Numbered from the stretch's first letter, positions 8,137 through 15,383 are shown. The stretch: DNA of 64,000 bases from JANJTB01 sp032027125 (GCA_032027125.1 JAVSMQ010000001.1:3082872-3146871), one strand, 5' to 3'. Program-made: numbers and translations. The notes: generated by a model from the sequence alone, not told the origin.

Positions 8137-8254
8137 TAAAGTAATTCGCAAAGAAGTTTTGTCAATGTAAAAATCGGCTTGATAAATCTGGAGTTTTGTA
8201 TTAACTTTAGTGCTTAAATGCAGCCAAATCGCCAAGCCACAACTATTCTCAAAG

Positions 8255-8371
8255 ATTCGATCCGCTCATTTTTGTGAAAGATTTTCAAAAGCAATAAAAT
8301 CAAATTATTTCAATAATGAATATTCAATTGAGTTTATGGAAATGATGTGTGATATTATTGAGTTTCCGTAA
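8255..8371 (+). pseudogene. Possible C-terminal remnant of an unknown gene
   Basis: An open frame without a start ends in CERFSKAIKSNYFNNEYSIE then F-M-E-M-M-C-D-I-I-E-F-P and stop at 8371. Its composition looks protein-like (helical, charged, with an FC-ERF start), and the gene body is missing. I cannot name the parent family. The final bases (TTATTGAGTTTCCGTAA) also resemble the module leader, so chance openness is possible. Confidence 0.3.
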
Positions 8372-8400
8372 TTACATTAATAACTTATAAGAATTTAACT

Positions 8401-9180
8401 ATGAAAGACATTATAATAAATGAGAGACAAATTGAAAGTGGCTTTTGGTTTTTGGATAGACTAAAAGGATTCCCTTATGACATTATTACTTATCCAAAAG
8501 AATACACAGGACAAACTAGATTGGCTATCGCTTGTACTCAACTTTGGCAATTATCTACGACAGAGAAAAAAAAAGTCATTAATGAGTGGATTGAATTATT
8601 ACCAAGTTGTCAAAACATTGAAATGCTCTGGTTTTCATCTCATACGACACAAAAACTTTTTGACAGCTCTTGTAAACTAAAAAACTTGGTCGGACTCAAA
8701 ATCAAGTGGAGCAACATAAAAAAGCTCGACAACATATCAAACTTGACAAAGTTGAAGTATTTGAATATTGGGAGTTCATCACAAGTGGAAAGTATTATTC
8801 CTTTATCCAATATGAAACAACTTGAAGTGCTGAATATTGAAAATTTTAAAAGGATAACCGACTACACTCCTATATCAACTTTGACAAACCTTCAATTTTT
8901 TTCTATTGAAGGTGGAATGTACACCAAACAAAAAGTTGACTCATTTGAACCATTCAGCAAACTGATAAACCTGATTTACTTTAGTGCAGTTATGATTAGT
9001 TGTGTTGACAAACGAATTGATCCTTTATTTAAACTTAAAAAATTAAAAACGATCAATTGGCCCTTTATCATAACAGAAAAAGATATGGATAAACTGAAAG
9101 TTGAACTACCAAATTTGAAGTATCTACCTCACCGATACTATGAGAACAATATGGAAAAAATAAAATCAATGTTGGAATGA
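8401..9180 (+). CDS. Leucine-rich repeat protein
   Basis: A 259-residue protein without a signal peptide. From about residue 95 it carries five or six imperfect leucine-rich repeats of 22-25 residues (LKNLVGLKIKWSNIKKLDNI, LTKLKYLNIGSS, MKQLEVLNIENFKRI, LTNLQFFSIEGG, LKKLKTINW). Such repeats form a curved protein-binding surface. The N-terminal 90 residues are unassigned (INERQIESGFWFLDRLKGFP). It is more AT-rich than the core genes and lies between the DUF1801 gene and the DUF1801 tail copy, so it may be the payload of the event that duplicated that tail. The partner is unknown. Confidence 0.7.
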   Translation: MKDIIINERQIESGFWFLDRLKGFPYDIITYPKEYTGQTRLAIACTQLWQLSTTEKKKVINEWIELLPSCQNIEMLWFSSHTTQKLFDSSCKLKNLVGLKIKWSNIKKLDNISNLTKLKYLNIGSSSQVESIIPLSNMKQLEVLNIENFKRITDYTPISTLTNLQFFSIEGGMYTKQKVDSFEPFSKLINLIYFSAVMISCVDKRIDPLFKLKKLKTINWPFIITEKDMDKLKVELPNLKYLPHRYYENNMEKIKSMLE

Positions 9181-9392
9181 CAAAATAGAATCTCCACCTT
9201 CTATCTAGTGTTTATTTTTATAAGTTACTTACAATACTTTTTTTATTCTTTGGTCATAAGCGGTAATGTATTGAAACAGTTTTCAATCTTAAAATAAATA
9301 AATGCAATTGAAACGTTTAGACAGTATCACGGACACATTAGCAAATATTAATATAGAATGGACAACTGGCGACAACTTTATAATGCCAAAAT

Positions 9393-9452
9393 GATATTGA
9401 AATTCTGAATGCAATGATAGAAACATCATTAACTAAAGAACACTTTTCGTAA
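9393..9452 (+). pseudogene. Orphan 3' tail of the DUF1801 gene
   Basis: The 60 bases read DIEILNAMIETSLTKEHFS and stop. The DUF1801 gene ends DIEILKGMIETSLTKEYFS. Three substitutions in 19 residues show an old copy, not an assembly duplicate. The tail is followed here by a terminator-promoter module, while the intact gene is followed by unrelated sequence. Confidence 0.9.
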
Positions 9453-9469
9453 TAGATTGATATATCATC

Positions 9470-9575
9470 AAAAAATATCGCCCGATGCTTTTTAGAAAAA
9501 AGATATTTTTTGTTTTGTGAATAGGTATTTATTTTTTAAGTTTATAAATTGTTTATTGAGAGGTCAAAAATAAAT
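9470..9575 (+). repeat. Module copy before the WG-repeat gene
   Basis: AAATATCGCCCGATGCT at 9474 (shared with 10350), TTTG at 9514, a degenerate -7 element at 9537 and the leader TTATTGAGAGG with TAAATGA at 9554-9577. Confidence 0.65.
9514..9544 (+). promoter_or_regulatory. Weak Bacteroidota-type promoter for the 9627 gene
   Basis: TTTG (9514-9517), 19 bp, TAAGTTTA (9537-9544). The last base departs from TAnnTTTG. Position and leader agree with the other module copies. Confidence 0.45.
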
Positions 9576-9626
9576 GAACCAAATACTATTTTTAAAAAAT
9601 GATAATATTATAAGATTAAATAAATT

Positions 9627-10157
9627 ATGCAGAAAATGAAATTTATATTTATAATTCTAATTTTAACAATCATACTTTCCGGTTTTAGCCAATTGAAAGA
9701 TGATTATTTACTCAAAGTATGGAAAGGTAATTACGATGAACTCGGAGTAGAATGCGGGTATGTGAACTTAAACGGCGACACAGTTATTCCAATTGGTAAG
9801 TATTATTATTGTTATACTGACACTTTAAGAAATTTTGCAATTGTAATTAAAAAAGAAGGCAAATTGATTGGAATTGACAGAAATGAAAACGAATTATTTG
9901 AAGTGCATTGGTTCGATAATGGACCGGACTATGTCAAAGAAGGGTTATTTAGAATTAAAAAGAACGGGAAAATCGGTTATTCTGATACAAACGGTATAAT
10001 AGTGATTGAACCCCAATTTGATTGTGCCTTTCCTTTTGAAAACGGTAAAGCCAAAGTATCGAATGACTGCAAAACTGTTCCTAGCGGTGAGCATTCCGAA
10101 TGGATTAGTGAAAATTGGAAATATATCAATAAAAAAGGTCAGACTATTGAGGAATGA
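9627..10157 (+). CDS. WG-repeat secreted protein
   Basis: A 176-residue product with an N-terminal hydrophobic signal (IFIILILTIILSGFSQ, about residues 7-22). The mature part carries WG-type repeats: YVNLNGDTVIPIGKY, the more typical GKIGYSDTNGIIVIEPQFD with AFPFENGKAKV, and a final WKYINKKGQTIEE. WG repeats form beta structures at the cell surface or periplasm of many Bacteroidota, but no biochemical role is settled. It is short for the family, which usually has more units. Transcription is probably from the module promoter at 9514. Confidence 0.78.
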   Translation: MQKMKFIFIILILTIILSGFSQLKDDYLLKVWKGNYDELGVECGYVNLNGDTVIPIGKYYYCYTDTLRNFAIVIKKEGKLIGIDRNENELFEVHWFDNGPDYVKEGLFRIKKNGKIGYSDTNGIIVIEPQFDCAFPFENGKAKVSNDCKTVPSGEHSEWISENWKYINKKGQTIEE

Positions 10158-10344
10158 ACTATATTACTTTTTTTACTAAAATTATTTATGAAACATTCGA
10201 ATCACGGAAGGAAGTAAATCATATTTTTTTAACGAAACCTCGCACGACAAAGACTAAACTAAATAATGTAATAGTGACATTCGCTCCTTAAATCGTAATC
10301 TCCAAATGAGAAATTGATATGTAAATTTAGGTAGAAAATTTTTC

Positions 10345-10390
10345 AAAAAATATCGCCCGATGCTGTTAATGTAGTGGACATTTTTAAAAA
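10345..10390 (+). repeat. Partial module copy (terminator part only)
   Basis: AAATATCGCCCGATGCT followed by GTTAATGTAGTGGACAT, which joins features of the 9470 copy and the 11090 copy. No promoter elements follow; instead the minus-strand toxin pair begins, so the copy appears cut off at that boundary. Confidence 0.5.
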
Positions 10391-10420
10391 GTAATGGAAT
10401 TGCAGGATTTATATCGAATT

Positions 10421-10627
10421 TTACAAAGCTATATGTTTGATGTACTTTGTAATTTTATTTAAATCCCTGATTATTGACTTTTTGTCAGCATCGTTTTCAA
10501 TGCTCTCTTTGAGTCTTTCTATTGAAAACTCAAGATGAGCTTTTTCTTTTGAAAGAGTATAGTAAGCCCTGAACTCAGGGTCTTTCATTTGTTCTGCAAC
10601 ATATTCTGAATATGAATTCTTTTCCAT
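10421..10627 (-). CDS. Putative antitoxin of the HigB-like pair
   Basis: A 68-residue protein encoded 4 bp behind the toxin gene on the same strand. The N-terminus SYSEYVAEQMKDPEFRAYY has the DPEFRxxY signature common at the start of HigA-type antitoxins. The rest is a charged coiled-coil-like helix (EKAHLEFSIERLKESIEND) with no helix-turn-helix. Either this is a truncated antitoxin or a member of a class that neutralises by protein contact only. The toxin-first order is that of higBA. Assignment rests mainly on position. Confidence 0.6.
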   Translation of the reverse strand: MEKNSYSEYVAEQMKDPEFRAYYTLSKEKAHLEFSIERLKESIENDADKKSIIRDLNKITKYIKHIAL

Positions 10628-10631
10628 CTAA

Positions 10632-10988
10632 TTACCTGTTTAAATATATATTCTTATATCTAATTGCTTTTTCGATTTCATCATTTGGTGTTTTCTCAGT
10701 CTTTTTAATAAATCCGTTTGTAAAAACAATTTTCCTATCCTTCATAAAAAAGTAAAGAGAACGTGTAATCCTTGTTTGATGTTTAACTCTTAATTCGAAA
10801 ATTCCGTCTTTAAGATGTTTGCTCAATTTGCGAGGAATTATTTCATTATTACCCTTGACAATTCGTAATTCTTCTATATAAGCCAATACATCAGCCTTTT
10901 CAATATTTGATAATGAATCCAAAAACCTTATAAAAGGGATATTCCCACTATCAAGTTTAACAAATTCAATCTCAAATTCATAATTCAA
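10632..10988 (-). CDS. HigB-type RelE/ParE-superfamily toxin
   Basis: A 118-residue phage Gp49-like (HigB) protein. These toxins cleave mRNA on the ribosome. Family features: EFVKLDSGNIPFIRFLDSL near the N-terminus, KHLKDGIFELRVKHQTRITRSLYFF in the middle (the basic residues of the active surface), and IVFTNGFIKKTEKTPNDEIEKA. It lies on the minus strand, opposite to the surrounding single-gene insertions, and is followed at 4 bp by the small antitoxin candidate. Toxin-first order is normal for this group. The family call is good; activity depends on whether the partner is intact. Confidence 0.85.
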   Translation of the reverse strand: MNYEFEIEFVKLDSGNIPFIRFLDSLSNIEKADVLAYIEELRIVKGNNEIIPRKLSKHLKDGIFELRVKHQTRITRSLYFFMKDRKIVFTNGFIKKTEKTPNDEIEKAIRYKNIYLNR

Positions 10989-11084
10989 ATGATGTTACTT
11001 TCATACATTAACAATAAAATTTAAACGCATAATATCAACAAAAATTGTTGTAAACTATTCCTATGAGAAAATTTTTACATTCTT

Positions 11085-11150
11085 ATGACCGAAGCTGTTA
11101 AAATATTGGACATCTTTTTTGTAGAAATGAATAATTTTACTAATTTTGTA
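11085..11150 (+). repeat. Module copy before the DUF6398 gene
   Basis: GACCGAAGCTGTTAAAATATTGGACATCTTTTTTG then TAATTTTGTAAATTA. The TTGGACATCT half of the rocD hairpin is kept, but the left half is not, so the terminator is probably lost while the promoter survives. Confidence 0.6.
11118..11148 (+). promoter_or_regulatory. Bacteroidota-type promoter for the DUF6398 gene
   Basis: TTTG (11118-11121), 19 bp, TAATTTTG (11141-11148). The ATG at 11198 lies about 42 nt past the predicted start. Confidence 0.65.
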
Positions 11151-11197
11151 AATTATATATTTATAAATTATTCATATTCCGATTGGAAAACGATATT

Positions 11198-11695
11198 ATG
11201 ACTAAACAAGAGATAGACCAGAAAGAAGAAAAACTTCTGGAGTTGACAAGAACCTTTTGCACTCAAAAATTAAACGATGAATATTTTCAGTTATGCGAAA
11301 AACTTATAAAGAAACTTGGACGAAAAAAAGATGTTCCTTTTCAAAGAGGAAAAATTGAGATTTGGGCAGCAGCAATTGTTTATACTATCGGTTCGATAAA
11401 TTTTTTGTTTGATAAGTCATTTGAGCCATATATGACCGCAACACAGATTAGTGAATACTTTGGAGCAAAAAATTCCACTGTTTCCAATAAAGCTCGCGAG
11501 ATTCAATCTATGTTTAATTTGTCGTATTTTAGTCCTGAGTTTTCAACCCAACACAGCATTAATTCTAACCCTTTAACCAATATGGTGATGGTTGACGGGT
11601 TTATTGTTCCGTTAGATACTTTACCGGAAGATTTACAACTTCAGGTCAGAGAAGCAAGAGCAAAAGGAGGAGATATTGAATTTCATACAAGATAA
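11198..11695 (+). CDS. DUF6398 domain protein
   Basis: A 165-residue soluble protein. The segment RGKIEIWAAAIVYTIGSINFLFD followed by TATQISEYFGAKNSTVSNKAREI contains a helix-turn-helix-like element (QISEYFGAKNSTVSNKA) like those in DUF6398 proteins. These are often attached to SEC-C or plasmid-type proteins and have no known function. I chose the ATG at 11198; a TTG at 11183 would add five residues. It is the gene directly behind a module promoter, fitting the single-gene insert pattern. DNA binding is an inference from the HTH-like element. Confidence 0.75.
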   Translation: MTKQEIDQKEEKLLELTRTFCTQKLNDEYFQLCEKLIKKLGRKKDVPFQRGKIEIWAAAIVYTIGSINFLFDKSFEPYMTATQISEYFGAKNSTVSNKAREIQSMFNLSYFSPEFSTQHSINSNPLTNMVMVDGFIVPLDTLPEDLQLQVREARAKGGDIEFHTR

Positions 11696-11786
11696 GAATG
11701 AAAATTTTGTCGGCTGATGATAAATGAAAACATAACTTACATCATTTGCTTTAACTATATAAGAATTAAATAGCAAGGAGATAATT

Positions 11787-12191
11787 ATGAAACCGGATTT
11801 GGATATAGCAATCCAAAAACACTTCGATGCAATCAATAATCGTGATTTAAACGCTTTTAAATCACACCTTACGAAAACTGAAACCTTGTACACAATCGTA
11901 CAAAACGGTTTTGCTTTTAAAACTCCTGAAGAAACAATTGCTATTCATAAGGATTGGTTCAATGACCATGATTGGATTTGGGAGGGTTCTGTGGTTCACA
12001 AAGTAGTCGGCGAAGATATGGCAATGGTGTTGATAAAATATGAATACCGCGCCAGAGCGGTAGACAAACCCTTCAGCACTTGGTTAACTTATGTTTTTAA
12101 ATTAGAAGACAACGAGTGGCGCATTATACATGACCATAATACCGCACTTGACTTCTATGCTTTTACAAAATCAGCAGGGCTAAATGACTAA
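11787..12191 (+). CDS. NTF2-like (SnoaL/DUF4440-type) protein
   Basis: A 134-residue single-domain protein with the NTF2-like cone fold pattern: an N-terminal helix AIQKHFDAINNRDLNAFKSH, strands with VVGEDMAMVLIKYEYRARA, TWLTYVFKLEDNEWRIIHDHN as the closing sheet, and a short C-terminal helix. Relatives include ketosteroid-isomerase-like proteins and many small proteins of unknown substrate. The AAGGAG 6 bp before the ATG is a strong ribosome site by the standards of this window. The end of the gene is followed by a broken IS element. The fold call is good; no reaction can be given. Confidence 0.82.
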   Translation: MKPDLDIAIQKHFDAINNRDLNAFKSHLTKTETLYTIVQNGFAFKTPEETIAIHKDWFNDHDWIWEGSVVHKVVGEDMAMVLIKYEYRARAVDKPFSTWLTYVFKLEDNEWRIIHDHNTALDFYAFTKSAGLND

Positions 12192-12307
12192 CAAATTGAA
12201 AGACATTAATCATGTATCAATAATGTAAGTGAATTGAAGACCTTTCAGAATAATTGAAAGGGAAAGTGAAAATATATAACCTAAAAATCTAAAGCATTTA
12301 CAATAAA

Positions 12308-12752
12308 GGGTGAAGCAAATCGTTGATAGATATAGACTTAACAAATATTTTTTCAACAATTTAACTTCACCCAAATGATGAATGTCAAAAATAATAAAAA
12401 AACTGTTAAAATCAAAACAAGTTTTACAGCCCAAAGATTGACCAACTATTCCGGCTTACTTCCTGTCTTTAAATTCATGCATAAACTTGGTTTCTTTGAT
12501 AAGCTCGGAGCCGTTAACCTTCCATTAGGCAGGAATATCAAATACAGCACCCAATCTATTTATGGTATCATAGTGTTGGGTCTTATAGCCGGAATGAACC
12601 GTATATCGAAAATGGAAAGTTTCAGCCGCGACGCATTGATACAGGAATTATTCGGATTATCCGGTCATATAGATGAAGATACGATAGCTAACCGGATAAA
12701 GCGTTTTTCTTTTCATCATACAAATAATCTGATAGAGCACATTGGTCAAATG
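12308..12752 (+). mobile_element. Left part of an IS1380-family insertion sequence
   Basis: Begins with or near GGGTGAAG (12308-12315), whose complement CTTCACCC occurs at 12365-12372 just before the transposase ATG. The pair could fold over the leader or be part of the IS end. The element breaks at a synthetic adapter after 12752, so its right end and target duplication cannot be read. The exact left boundary is not certain. Confidence 0.65.
12375..12752 (+). pseudogene. IS1380-family transposase, N-terminal third only
   Basis: About 126 residues of a DDE transposase N-terminus: FTAQRLTNYSGLLPVFKFMH, the KLGFFDKL segment, YSTQSIYGIIVLGLIAGMNR and DEDTIANRIKRFSF. The catalytic DDE residues lie downstream in this family and are absent here. 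The frame runs into adapter sequence at 12753 and is therefore cut by assembly, not necessarily by mutation in the organism. A second copy of the first 247 bp (12791-13037) suggests that several IS copies exist in the genome and confused the assembler. Confidence 0.75.
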
Positions 12753-12790
12753 CTGTCTCTTATACACATCTAGATGTGTATAAGAGACAG
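12753..12790. other. Nextera mate-pair junction adapter (synthetic)
   Basis: CTGTCTCTTATACACATCT (12753-12771) directly followed by its reverse complement AGATGTGTATAAGAGACAG (12772-12790). This is the 38-bp Tn5 mosaic-end junction left by circularised mate-pair libraries. It is not part of the genome. Confidence 0.97.
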
Positions 12791-13037
12791 GATATAGACT
12801 TAACAAATATTTTTTCAACAATTTAACTTCACCCAAATGATGAATGTCAAAAATAATAAAAAAACTGTTAAAATCAAAACAAGTTTTACAGCCCAAAGAT
12901 TGACCAACTATTCCGGCTTACTTCCTGTCTTTAAATTCATGCATAAACTTGGTTTCTTTGATAAGCTCGGAGCCGTTAACCTTCCATTAGGCAGGAATAT
13001 CAAATACAGCACCCAATCTATTTATGGTATCATAGTG
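12791..13037 (+). repeat. Exact duplicate of 12329-12575, bracketed by adapters
   Basis: The 247 bases equal 12329-12575 at a constant offset of 462 as far as I can follow by eye. Both ends abut adapter sequence, so this is a read fragment of an IS copy spliced into the contig. Confidence 0.92.
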
Positions 13038-13073
13038 GTCTCTTATACACATCTAGATGTGTATAAGAGACAG
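13038..13073. other. Second Nextera junction adapter, left end trimmed by two bases
   Basis: Starts at GTCTCTTATACACATCT (13038-13054) and continues with AGATGTGTATAAGAGACAG (13055-13073). In translation the two junctions give the well-known contaminant peptide VSYTHLDVYKRQ. True sequence resumes at 13074. Confidence 0.96.
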
Positions 13074-13120
13074 TTTTGAAAGTGGGTTTTGTTATAACTC
13101 AGGGGAAAAATGTCCCGGAA

Positions 13121-13158
13121 CCCGAAATATTATGTTTTCGGGGTGAATAACTCTTTTT
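13121..13158 (+). terminator. Rho-independent terminator
   Basis: CCCGAAA (13121-13127) pairs with TTTCGGG (13136-13142), followed after ten bases by a run of nine Ts. It probably ends the gene or IS whose body is missing at the assembly break. Confidence 0.65.
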
Positions 13159-13317
13159 TTTTTCTTACTTTTGAATTACTTTAGATTTTTAGGTAGAATA
13201 CATCTTTGGAATCTTTATTTAAAATTCAACTGCTTTTTTCAAAACAACACAACCAAAGTACAAATCCATACTGCAAAACTCCCCCCCCAAAAAAAAATCA
13301 ATTCACTAAAAAAAAAC

Positions 13318-13348
13318 TTGTGCAATCAAATAATTGCATGTATATTTG
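13318..13348 (+). promoter_or_regulatory. Promoter of the ArsR-type operon
   Basis: TTG (13318-13320), 20 bp, TATATTTG (13341-13348), a full match to the Bacteroidota -7 element. Transcription would start near 13355, inside the right half of the inverted repeat, 32 nt before the gene. Confidence 0.65.
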
Positions 13349-13364
13349 CAACTGTATGATTGCA
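13321..13364 (+). promoter_or_regulatory. Candidate ArsR-family operator
   Basis: TGCAATCA (13321-13328) and TGATTGCA (13357-13364) are perfect inverted half-sites placed on both sides of the -7 element, with an extra ATTGCA at 13333-13338. A dimeric repressor bound here would cover the promoter. Self-regulation by the 13387 product is the natural reading; it is inferred, not shown. Confidence 0.5.
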
Positions 13365-13386
13365 TATATTTAAAAAAGAATAAAAA

Positions 13387-13710
13387 TTGAAAGTAAGAAG
13401 AGACATATTTCAGGCAATAGCCGACCCAACTCGCAGAGCGATTCTGACTTTGCTGGCATTCCAGGCATTGACACCCAATACCATTGCCGAACATTTCGAT
13501 ACAACGCGACAGGCAGTATCTAAACATCTAAAAATCCTGAGCGAATGTGAATTGGTAAAATACCGGCAGCAGGGAAGAGAAATTATTTACGAATTGGAAA
13601 TTGACAAAATGAAAGAAATAGACCTTTGGTTAGAGCAGTTCCGAAAAATCTGGGAAACGAAATTTAATCAGTTAGACAGTGTTTTATCAACTTTTAGGAT
13701 AAATAAATAA
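13387..13710 (+). CDS. ArsR/SmtB-family transcriptional repressor (SdpR-like)
   Basis: A 107-residue winged-helix dimer. The chain has RRDIFQAIADPTRRAILTLL, the recognition helix TTRQAVSKHLKILSE and the wing YRQQGREIIYEL. There is no ELCVCD-type metal site, so it is of the SdpR/metal-independent type. The start is a TTG at 13387, since the conserved RRDIFQAIADPTRR lies only a few residues in. It overlaps the next gene by one base (TAATG). ArsR plus AHSA1 pairs of this kind are common in Bacteroidota. A candidate operator lies in its own promoter. Confidence 0.92.
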   Translation: MKVRRDIFQAIADPTRRAILTLLAFQALTPNTIAEHFDTTRQAVSKHLKILSECELVKYRQQGREIIYELEIDKMKEIDLWLEQFRKIWETKFNQLDSVLSTFRINK

Positions 13711-14210
13711 TGAGTATATATTCCACACAAGTCGTAAAAGACTTAAAAGAAAAATCAATTCTCGTTTCAAGAGAATTTGACGCACCGGTAGAGCTGGTGT
13801 GGAGAGCATTTACAGAAAGTGAAATTTTAGACCGCTGGTGGGGTCCTGCCCCCTGGAGAGCAGAAACAAAATTTCAGGATTTCTCGGTTGGAGGCTATTG
13901 GCTTTATGCAATGGTCAGTCCTGAAAATGAAAAGCATTGGGCAAGAATGAATTATTTGTCTATTGATAAATTTAAGAATTTTCAATTGGAGGATGCTTTT
14001 TGTGATGAAAATGGTATCATTAATTCCGAATTGCCTGTCTCCAAAGGTATTAATGAATTTACAGTAACTAAGACAGGCACAAAAGTAGAATTTAAGATGA
14101 CCTATTCTACTAAAGAGCAGCTACAGGCTATTATAGCAATGGGCTTTGAAGAAGGCATCACTATTTGTTTGGAACAATTGAACCAACTTATTATTAACTC
14201 TAAAATATAG
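13710..14210 (+). CDS. AHSA1/SRPBCC-domain protein
   Basis: A 166-residue START-like (SRPBCC) protein of the AHSA1 group, with the characteristic SREFDAPVELVWRAFTESEIL, DRWWGPAPWRAETKFQDFSV and the C-terminal helix MGFEEGITICLEQLNQL. These proteins bind hydrophobic ligands in a deep pocket, but the ligand of this one is unknown. Gene order ArsR, AHSA1, DUF998 and DoxX-like, with a one-base overlap and a 4-bp gap, points to one operon under the repressor encoded just upstream. Confidence 0.9.
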   Translation: MSIYSTQVVKDLKEKSILVSREFDAPVELVWRAFTESEILDRWWGPAPWRAETKFQDFSVGGYWLYAMVSPENEKHWARMNYLSIDKFKNFQLEDAFCDENGIINSELPVSKGINEFTVTKTGTKVEFKMTYSTKEQLQAIIAMGFEEGITICLEQLNQLIINSKI

Positions 14211-14214
14211 AATC

Positions 14215-14895
14215 ATGGAACAATTTAAAAAATCGAACTTGCCTAATTTGGTAATGGCTTCTTCAGCCATTTCATTATTCTGTTTACTTCTTCTCCACTT
14301 TTTTAGTCCGGAGTTTGAACCGAATTGGCGGATGGTAAGTGAATATGCTCTCGGTAATCATCGTTGGCTGGTTTCATTGTTCTTTATTTTTTGGGGTTTG
14401 AGTTCAATCTCATTAGCTTTTGGTTTATGGAATCAGGTTAGCTCTAAATCTTCAAAAGTTGGTGTCATTTTATTATTCATATCAGGAATTGGTGCTTCAC
14501 TTGCAGCATTATTTGATGTAAGTCAGCCGACCGGACATGGTATTGCAGGTTTCTTAGGCATTCCGACCGTTCCGGTTGCTGCACTGTTAATTTCGTATCA
14601 TTTAAGCAAAAAACATGAATGGTTTTCATTTTCAAAACCGATGAAATATCTTGCCCATTGTACCTGGATTTCGCTTGTACTTATGATAATTACAATGGTA
14701 ATAATGATGTCAGGCTTTCAAAATGCTGGAATTGAAATGGGACCTGATTCTCCGCCGCCATCACATGTACCGGATGGAGTAGTTGCACTCGTTGGTTATG
14801 TAAACAGAATACTTATTTTAATAGACATATTCTGGCTTATTTATGTGGCAAAAGCATTGAAAACATTAGAAATCCAACATTCACAAAATATTTAG
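14215..14895 (+). CDS. DUF998-type membrane protein
   Basis: A 226-residue integral membrane protein with six predicted helices (about residues 12-30, 52-70, 82-102, 107-127, 145-167 and 192-213). The first loop carries FSPEFEPNWRMVSEYALG, typical of DUF998, and HGIAGFLGIPTVPVAALLI is another conserved stretch. No reaction is known for the family. It follows the AHSA1 gene by 4 bp and is likely co-transcribed. Confidence 0.82.
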   Translation: MEQFKKSNLPNLVMASSAISLFCLLLLHFFSPEFEPNWRMVSEYALGNHRWLVSLFFIFWGLSSISLAFGLWNQVSSKSSKVGVILLFISGIGASLAALFDVSQPTGHGIAGFLGIPTVPVAALLISYHLSKKHEWFSFSKPMKYLAHCTWISLVLMIITMVIMMSGFQNAGIEMGPDSPPPSHVPDGVVALVGYVNRILILIDIFWLIYVAKALKTLEIQHSQNI

Positions 14896-14999
14896 AAATG
14901 ACTTTCCCTATGCCCGGGTGCAGAATTTTCCGTTTGCATCCGGCATAAATTTTACACTTAACCGTTTACATTAAATTCCAAATAATTTAAGGTAAAATT

Positions 15000-15383
15000 A
15001 TGTCAAAAAGAAATAAAATCATATATAGGATTGCCACAGTCTGGCTGTCTTTAGGTATGCTGTCAAGTGGTATAGTGCAGCTATTGAATATTAAATCGGA
15101 AACGGATTTTATTTTACAGTTGGGCTATCCTGTCTATTTTTTAACAATATTGGGTATATGGAAAATTCTGGGAGTTGTAGCAGTTTTGATTCCGAATTTT
15201 CCTTTAGTAAAGGAATGGGCTTATGCAGGATTTTTCTTTACAATGACTGGAGCATTATATTCCCAAATAGCTATGGGGAATGCTTTAGGTGAAATATTCC
15301 CGCCGATATTACTTATTGTTCTGACTGTTGTGTCATGGTATTTCAGACAGGCAGACAGGAAAGTTATTTCATCTAATAAGTAA
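15000..15383 (+). CDS. DoxX-like membrane protein
   Basis: A 127-residue protein with four transmembrane helices (about residues 10-28, 45-65, 72-92 and 98-116). The SSGIVQLLNIKSETDFILQLGYP opening and LTILGIWKILGVVAVLIPNFPLVKEWAYAGFFF are the pattern of the DoxX-like (DoxX_2) family. It lies 104 bp behind the DUF998 gene; AHSA1, ArsR and DoxX-like genes are frequently found together in Bacteroidota. The substrate is unknown. Confidence 0.85.
   Translation: MSKRNKIIYRIATVWLSLGMLSSGIVQLLNIKSETDFILQLGYPVYFLTILGIWKILGVVAVLIPNFPLVKEWAYAGFFFTMTGALYSQIAMGNALGEIFPPILLIVLTVVSWYFRQADRKVISSNK

Larger units (their letters stand above)
9181..9626 (+). other. 446-bp spacer with DUF1801 tail copy and module copy
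   Basis: The first 200 bp hold nothing I can assign, except a 31-codon frame at 9301-9396 (MQLKRLDSITDTLANINIEW) of doubtful reality. The DUF1801 tail copy is at 9393-9452 and a module copy follows from 9470. Confidence 0.55.
12192..13386. other. Chimeric 1.2-kb stretch without an intact gene
   Basis: It holds an IS1380-type transposase 5' part, two synthetic adapter junctions, a 247-bp exact duplicate between them, then a terminator and the ArsR-gene promoter. 12753-13073 is best regarded as an assembly artefact. The short frame at 13171-13359 is not a credible gene. Confidence 0.85.

Noticed and set aside
12657..13079. Genes spanning the adapter junctions on either strand
   Set aside because: They contain translated adapter sequence (VSYTHLDVYKRQ and its relatives) and are artefacts of assembly.
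13171..13359. A 62-codon gene between the IS remnant and the ArsR gene
   Set aside because: The frame runs through homopolymer stretches and the ArsR promoter and operator, with no protein-like content.
12192..13386. Tandem insertion of two IS copies, a biological event
   Set aside because: The duplicate is bracketed exactly by synthetic junction sequence on both sides, so a library artefact explains it better.
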